A stretch of DNA of 9,275 nucleotides, from contig MGNL01000034.1 in the NCBI GenBank assembly GCA_001796785.1, positions 1 through 9,275 on the forward strand, read 5' to 3'. Positions 5,593 through 9,275 of the stretch are shown in pieces. The notes below the pieces were generated by a model. The model saw only the letters and a program-made list of their open reading frames with translations. It made no database searches and was not told where the DNA came from. Every line of letters begins with the position of its first letter. Position 1 is the first letter of the stretch. A program made the position numbers and the translations under genes. This DNA comes from Chloroflexi bacterium RBG_16_51_16 (GTDB taxonomy: Bacteria > Chloroflexota > Anaerolineae > Anaerolineales > Villigracilaceae).

Positions 5593-5862
5593 ATGCCACC
5601 TGAAAATACGATCCTGCGTCTGAAGAATGTTGAAGGTCATCTAAAGGGAGTTATTCGCATGGTGGAAGAAGACGCATACTGCATCGATGTGATCCGGCAG
5701 ATCCAGGCTGTGGAAGCTGCGCTTAATCGAGTAAGTGCTCAAATCCTGGAAAATCATTTGAACTCATGTGTGATTACTGCAGTTAAAGGTGACAACCCTA
5801 GCGAGCGAGAACGGGTCTTAAAGGAGATCACCGAAGTATTTGACATGGCGAACAAGGTATAG
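5593..5862 (+). CDS. csoR: CsoR-type Cu(I)-sensing repressor
   Basis: CsoR proteins are all-alpha tetrameric repressors that leave the DNA on binding Cu(I). The 89-residue product begins with LRLKNVEGHLKGVIRMVEED (8-27). It carries the complete Cys-His-Cys copper site: Cys30 in DAYCIDVIRQI, and His55 and Cys59 in ENHLNSCV. The His separates it from the Cys-Cys-only persulfide sensor CstR, and it lacks the N-terminal His of nickel-sensing RcnR. ATG 5593 is preceded by AGGAGA at 5581-5586. It is the first gene of a four-gene copper operon, two bases from the next gene. The operator-like C/G-tract sequence at 5504-5530 implies autoregulation together with copA. Confidence 0.93.
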   Translation: MPPENTILRLKNVEGHLKGVIRMVEEDAYCIDVIRQIQAVEAALNRVSAQILENHLNSCVITAVKGDNPSERERVLKEITEVFDMANKV

Positions 5863-5864
5863 GA

Positions 5865-6329
5865 ATGTTCCCGATTACTGGCGATACTGGAATCAAGTAT
5901 TCAACATGTCCAACCAATGGAAAACCGGGCTATCCGGTCAAAGTACGGACATTGAAAGGACTGCTTACTCGATCATTAATAGAACTGCGTGAAACCACTT
6001 ATCGCTTTTGTCCCGATCCGGACTGTCCAACAGTCTATTTCAGCGAGGATGGATCTCAGTTATTCGATGAATCCGCATTGAAGGAAAAAGTATATCAAAA
6101 ACATCCGCACGACAATGATGGTTTCATATGTTACTGCTTCCGATATACACTCGGAAAGATTCACTCCGAGATGAGTGAGAGCGGATCGACATCAATTCCA
6201 GTAGTGATAACTACTGGTGTTCGGGAAGGAAAATGTGCATGTGATATCCGTAATCCACAAGGGCACTGCTGCCTGGGAAATGTGAAATCATTGATCAAGG
6301 AAATACATTCGTTGGATCCGTTCAAATAA
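5865..6329 (+). CDS. CopZ N-terminal-type [2Fe-2S]/Zn protein (stand-alone)
   Basis: The 154-residue soluble protein resembles the N-terminal half of Archaeoglobus fulgidus CopZ, a domain with one [2Fe-2S] cluster and one zinc that was proposed to reduce Cu(II) to Cu(I) for delivery. Visible signatures are STCPTNG (13-19), YRFCPDPDCPTVYF (46-59), ICYCFRYT (88-95) and CACDIRNPQGHCC (124-136). Cys89/Cys91 and the later Cys pairs are the likely cluster ligands, with Cys15, Cys49 and Cys54 probably at the zinc. In the archaeal protein an HMA domain follows in the same chain. Here it is the next gene. The ATG at 5865 is two bases after the csoR stop, with AAGG inside the csoR end as ribosome binding site. 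No signal peptide is present. Confidence 0.8.
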   Translation: MFPITGDTGIKYSTCPTNGKPGYPVKVRTLKGLLTRSLIELRETTYRFCPDPDCPTVYFSEDGSQLFDESALKEKVYQKHPHDNDGFICYCFRYTLGKIHSEMSESGSTSIPVVITTGVREGKCACDIRNPQGHCCLGNVKSLIKEIHSLDPFK

Positions 6330-6349
6330 TACTAATCAAGGAGATTCTC

Positions 6350-6568
6350 ATGACAACCGTAACGTACTTTGTACCTGCCATCCATTGTGGTCACTGCACT
6401 CACACGATCGAGACGGAAGTGAAGGAATTGCCAGGAGTGAATTCGGTCAAGGCTGATATGGAGACCAGAAAAGTTGAAATCACCTTCGAACCTCCGGCCG
6501 ATGAAGCCAAGATCAAGTCTTTATTGGCAGAGATTCATTATCCGGTTAACGGAATGGTGGCGATGTAG
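6350..6568 (+). CDS. copZ: HMA-domain copper chaperone
   Basis: The 72-residue protein is a single heavy-metal-associated domain with a beta-alpha-beta-beta-alpha-beta fold. The metal site is the loop AIHCGHC (10-16), Cys13 and Cys16, which binds Cu(I). The family hands Cu(I) to the ATPase CopA, the next gene. TYFVPAIHCGHCTHTIETEV and the closing IHYPVNG are typical. A strong AAGGAGA at 6338-6344 precedes ATG 6350. The gene lies 20 bases after the [2Fe-2S]/Zn protein and about 28 bases before copA. A mercury-type (MerP-like) role is less likely because the repressor and ATPase are both copper types. Confidence 0.9.
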   Translation: MTTVTYFVPAIHCGHCTHTIETEVKELPGVNSVKADMETRKVEITFEPPADEAKIKSLLAEIHYPVNGMVAM

Positions 6569-6596
6569 TGAAGGATCCAAGAGATTGGATAACGGA

Positions 6597-9125
6597 ATGG
6601 CTCTAGGAATGGAAACGAAGCAATTAATTCTTCCGATCACGGGTATGACCTGCGCCAATTGCGTGGCGACCATCGAGCGCAATCTGAAGAAACTGGATGG
6701 CATCCAAAACGCGGTTGTGAATCTATCCTCAGAACGCGCCTCGGTGGATTACGACCCCGGGAAATTGGAACTGCCTGACATCATCGCCCGTATCGAACGG
6801 GCGGGCTACGGCATCGCTACCGGTGAAGCCGACTTTGTCATCAACCGGCTTTCAGATGACAGCGATGCTCGCCGTTTGGAAAAAACCCTGCACAAGCTAA
6901 GAGGGGTATCGGACGCTCACGTTGCCCTGGCTTCAGGAAAAGCGCATGTGCGATACATACCGACGATAATCACTCAGGCTGAGCTCCGGCAGGAGATCAA
7001 AAAAGCTGGTTTTGAGGCAGTTGAACTGGGTGGTGAAACCGAAGACGCTGAAGCCCTTGCCCGCCGACGGGAAATCGACTCCCAAAGTTCATTGTTAAAG
7101 ATAGGTTTGTTGTTTACCCTTCCACTGTTCTTGCTGGCTATGGCCAGGGATCTCAATTTACTGCCAGCGATATTTTATGAACCGGCATCCATGCCCGGCA
7201 TGCTGGTCGAATCGAAGTGGTGGGTTAATTGGATCATGCTGGCGTTGGCAGCGCCGGTTCAATTTTACGTTGGCTGGCAGTATTACATTGGCGCATACAA
7301 AGCCCTTCGAAATGGCTCCGCAAACATGGATGTATTGATCGCTATGGGTTCTTCAGCAGCTTTTATTTACTCGCTGCCGATAACCTTCGGATGGTTGAAC
7401 GGCCATGTTTATTATGAGACTGCAGCCGTGATCATTACCTTAATTAGACTGGGGAAATACTTGGAGGCGAAAGCCAAGGGTCGCACTTCTGAGGCCATTA
7501 AGAAATTAATGGGCTTGCGCGCTAAATCGGCTCACGTTCGCAGGGACGGCATTGAAAAAGTACTGCCGTTGGAGGATGTTCGGGTTGGTGACATCGTTCT
7601 TGTTCATCCTGGAGAGACGATCCCAGTAGATGGAGTAGTCGTCGAAGGACGGTCCTCAGTGGATGAATCCATGTTGACAGGGGAATCCCTTCCTGTCGAA
7701 AAAAAGGTTGGAGATAAAGTGATCGGTGCCACCTTGAACAAAATGGGTTCATTCAGCTTTGAAGCGACCAAGGTCGGCAAGGAAACCGCCTTGTCTCAGA
7801 TCATCAAACTCGTAGAGGACGCGCAAGGCAGCAGGGCTCCGATCCAAAAACTGGCGGATCAGGTCTCAGCTGTATTTGTACCCATCGTTATTGCAGTTGC
7901 TCTGGCTGCTTTGGTATCGTGGTGGCTGCTCGTACCGATCTTGTTTCCCAACTATCCATTTATTGAATCTAGCTTCACAACCGGTTTGATCCGGATGGTG
8001 GCTGTCCTGGTTATCGCCTGCCCGTGTGCGATGGGATTAGCTACACCGACCGCGGTCATGGTAGGCGCCGGTAAAGGCGCCGAAATGGGGATTCTGTTTC
8101 GAAACAGCGAGGCCCTGGAGCGGGCGGGCAAAATTTCAATCGTAATCCTGGACAAAACGGGAACCATAACAAAGGGACAGCCTGCCGTAACAGACACGAT
8201 CACGACCAATCAACTATCCAGTACGCCAGGTCAAAAACTTCCAGGGGATCGGGAATTGCTAAGGCTGGCTGCATCCTTGGAGAAGAACAGCGAACATCCT
8301 CTGGGCGAAGCGATCTGGGCTGAGGCGACCAGGCATGGAATGAATTTGAGCGATGTGCACGGATTTAGAGCAATCGCTGGAAAAGGTGTGGAAGGCGAGG
8401 TTGACGGCTATCGGGTAGTTGTCGGTAATAATCAAATGATGGCCACCTTGGGAATACCATTGGACGGGCTTGAACCGCATATCAAGCGGTTGCAATCAGA
8501 TGCCAAAACGGTGATCCTGGTTGCATTGGACGGGAAGGCGCAAGGCGTGATTGCAGTGGCTGACACGATAAAAGATGGATCAAGGGAAGGTATTGCCCTG
8601 CTGCACAAGCTTGGTATCCAGGTCATCATGATCACAGGAGATAACAGGAAAACAGCCCAATCCATCGCAGCACAGGCTGGGATCGACCGTGTAATTGCTG
8701 AAGTGCTTCCAGAGGGAAAATCTTCGGAGATCGTAAAATTACAATCAGCAAATGGGCAATCCAGGGCATCCCGAACTGATCGACCGGTGGTGGCAATGGT
8801 GGGTGACGGCATCAATGATGCACCGGCACTCGCCCAAGCCGATGTTGGGATAGCCATTGGAACTGGAACGGATGTTGCCATGGCAGCTGCACCGGTCACC
8901 CTGATCAGCGGCGATCTGCGAGGGGTAGCTCGCACGATTTCTCTTTCCCGTAGAACCCTGAAAACCATCCGACAAAACCTGTTCTGGGCTTTCTTTTATA
9001 ATGTCATACTGATACCAGCAGCCGCACTGGGTTATCTAAATCCCATGCTTGCCGCGGCTGCTATGGCGTTCAGCAGCGTATTCGTGGTAAGCAACAGTTT
9101 AAGGTTAAGAAAGATCAAGGTCTGA
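6597..9125 (+). CDS. copA: Cu(I)-exporting P1B-type ATPase
   Basis: CopA uses ATP to pump Cu(I) out across the membrane. Counting from the ATG at 6597 (842 residues), an N-terminal HMA domain (8-73) has GMTCANC with Cys19 and Cys22. A second HMA-like domain (80-146) has lost its CxxC, reading LSDDSD at 85-90. Eight membrane segments follow. Key motifs are TGES (361-364), the transmembrane Cys-Pro-Cys (475-477), DKTGT (Asp519 is phosphorylated), His567-Pro568, and GDGIND (736-741). The Tyr-Asn in the seventh and Met-x-x-Ser-Ser in the eighth membrane segment are those of the P1B-1 copper class. Other possible starts are TTG 6585 and ATG 6609, and no strong ribosome binding site decides. The frame opens at 6474, but that part overlaps copZ and is not CopA-like. 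It ends the csoR operon. Confidence 0.95.
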   Translation: MALGMETKQLILPITGMTCANCVATIERNLKKLDGIQNAVVNLSSERASVDYDPGKLELPDIIARIERAGYGIATGEADFVINRLSDDSDARRLEKTLHKLRGVSDAHVALASGKAHVRYIPTIITQAELRQEIKKAGFEAVELGGETEDAEALARRREIDSQSSLLKIGLLFTLPLFLLAMARDLNLLPAIFYEPASMPGMLVESKWWVNWIMLALAAPVQFYVGWQYYIGAYKALRNGSANMDVLIAMGSSAAFIYSLPITFGWLNGHVYYETAAVIITLIRLGKYLEAKAKGRTSEAIKKLMGLRAKSAHVRRDGIEKVLPLEDVRVGDIVLVHPGETIPVDGVVVEGRSSVDESMLTGESLPVEKKVGDKVIGATLNKMGSFSFEATKVGKETALSQIIKLVEDAQGSRAPIQKLADQVSAVFVPIVIAVALAALVSWWLLVPILFPNYPFIESSFTTGLIRMVAVLVIACPCAMGLATPTAVMVGAGKGAEMGILFRNSEALERAGKISIVILDKTGTITKGQPAVTDTITTNQLSSTPGQKLPGDRELLRLAASLEKNSEHPLGEAIWAEATRHGMNLSDVHGFRAIAGKGVEGEVDGYRVVVGNNQMMATLGIPLDGLEPHIKRLQSDAKTVILVALDGKAQGVIAVADTIKDGSREGIALLHKLGIQVIMITGDNRKTAQSIAAQAGIDRVIAEVLPEGKSSEIVKLQSANGQSRASRTDRPVVAMVGDGINDAPALAQADVGIAIGTGTDVAMAAAPVTLISGDLRGVARTISLSRRTLKTIRQNLFWAFFYNVILIPAAALGYLNPMLAAAAMAFSSVFVVSNSLRLRKIKV

Positions 9126-9166
9126 AAGATTGGCACTCGTTTATGCCCTGGCTCAAAAACAGATTC

Positions 9167-9191
9167 CGGCACGGATTTAGCCTGTCGTTTT
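9167..9191 (+). terminator. Possible weak terminator after copA
   Basis: CGGCA and GG (9167-9174, with one bulged C) can pair with CC and TGTCG (9181-9187), with one G-U pair, around the 6-base loop ATTTAG. TTTT follows (9188-9191). It lies 41 bases after the copA stop. The stem is short and imperfect, so it may only partly separate copA from the next gene. Confidence 0.4.
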
Positions 9192-9195
9192 AATA

Positions 9196-9275
9196 ATGTC
9201 TAAATTATTTAGTCTTGACGAGGCTAACCGGATGCTCGAACAGATCCGGCCGTGGATGGATGAGATCGTAATCAT
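9196..9275 (+). CDS. DUF2203-like protein, 5' end only
   Basis: From ATG 9196 the frame stays open to the window edge. It encodes 26 residues, starting MSKLFSLDEANRMLEQIRPW and continuing MDEIVI. The LFSLDEANRML...IRPWM pattern resembles the start of DUF2203 proteins (small helical proteins of unknown function beginning with a FT-x-x-EAN-x-L-L motif). There is no clear ribosome binding site. It lies 70 bases after copA and could be read through from that operon or have its own promoter. The short length limits certainty. Confidence 0.55.
   Translation, partial: MSKLFSLDEANRMLEQIRPWMDEIVI

Noticed and set aside
6474..6596. Longer copA frame starting at ATG 6474, giving 883 residues.
   Set aside because: The added 41 residues overlap the copZ gene in another frame, show no CopA similarity and have no ribosome binding site. 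A start within 6585-6609 fits the family.
8432..8968. A 178-codon open frame antisense to copA.
   Set aside because: It lies wholly within conserved CopA coding sequence, has no recognisable domain, and is typical of shadow frames.
1..9275. Mobile element, CRISPR array, tRNA or riboswitch.
   Set aside because: No transposase or integrase, no regularly spaced repeats, no cloverleaf and no recognisable aptamer were seen on either strand.

Overview
The window reads as ordinary bacterial chromosome, most likely from a Chloroflexota (Anaerolineae-like) lineage. This is an inference from three family-level resemblances: a HEAT-repeat protein ending in a Pro-x-x-Gly-Trp-Ile-Lys-Ser tail, a DUF2203-type gene at the right edge, and a MazG protein carrying a tetrapyrrole-methylase-like N-terminal remnant. 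No rRNA, tRNA, CRISPR array, insertion sequence or phage gene was seen. No gap between genes exceeds about 180 bases.

Left part (1-2754). The ribosomal pair rplM-rpsI runs on the + strand and ends in a clear hairpin terminator. It is followed by a two-domain MazG nucleoside triphosphate pyrophosphohydrolase. Convergent to mazG, on the - strand, is a HEAT-repeat gene split by one in-frame TAG codon (2494-2496). The reading frame and the family pattern continue on both sides of it.

Middle part (2860-5414, - strand). A Crp/Fnr-family regulator is followed by a small DUF1858-like protein with three cysteines and then by a copper nitrite reductase (NirK). This NirK is a predicted lipoprotein with an extra blue-copper domain fused at its N-terminus. 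The small gene overlaps nirK by 20 bases. Between the regulator and these two genes lies a perfect inverted repeat with the TTGCG-N4-CGCAA layout of a Crp/Fnr-type operator, about 40 bases upstream of a -10-like sequence. The unit closes with a strong terminator.

Right part (5471-9125, + strand). Diverging from the regulator is a compact copper-efflux operon: CsoR Cu(I) repressor, a CopZ N-terminal-type [2Fe-2S]/Zn protein, a separate CopZ HMA chaperone, and the P1B-type Cu(I)-ATPase CopA. A promoter with a CsoR-like C-tract/G-tract operator at its start site precedes csoR. The last 80 bases hold the start of a DUF2203-like gene.

Taken together, 2.9-9.1 kb looks like a copper-and-nitrite island. 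It pairs a copper enzyme and its presumed redox or nitric-oxide-responsive regulator with a copper sensing and export system, the two units being divergently transcribed from one short promoter region.
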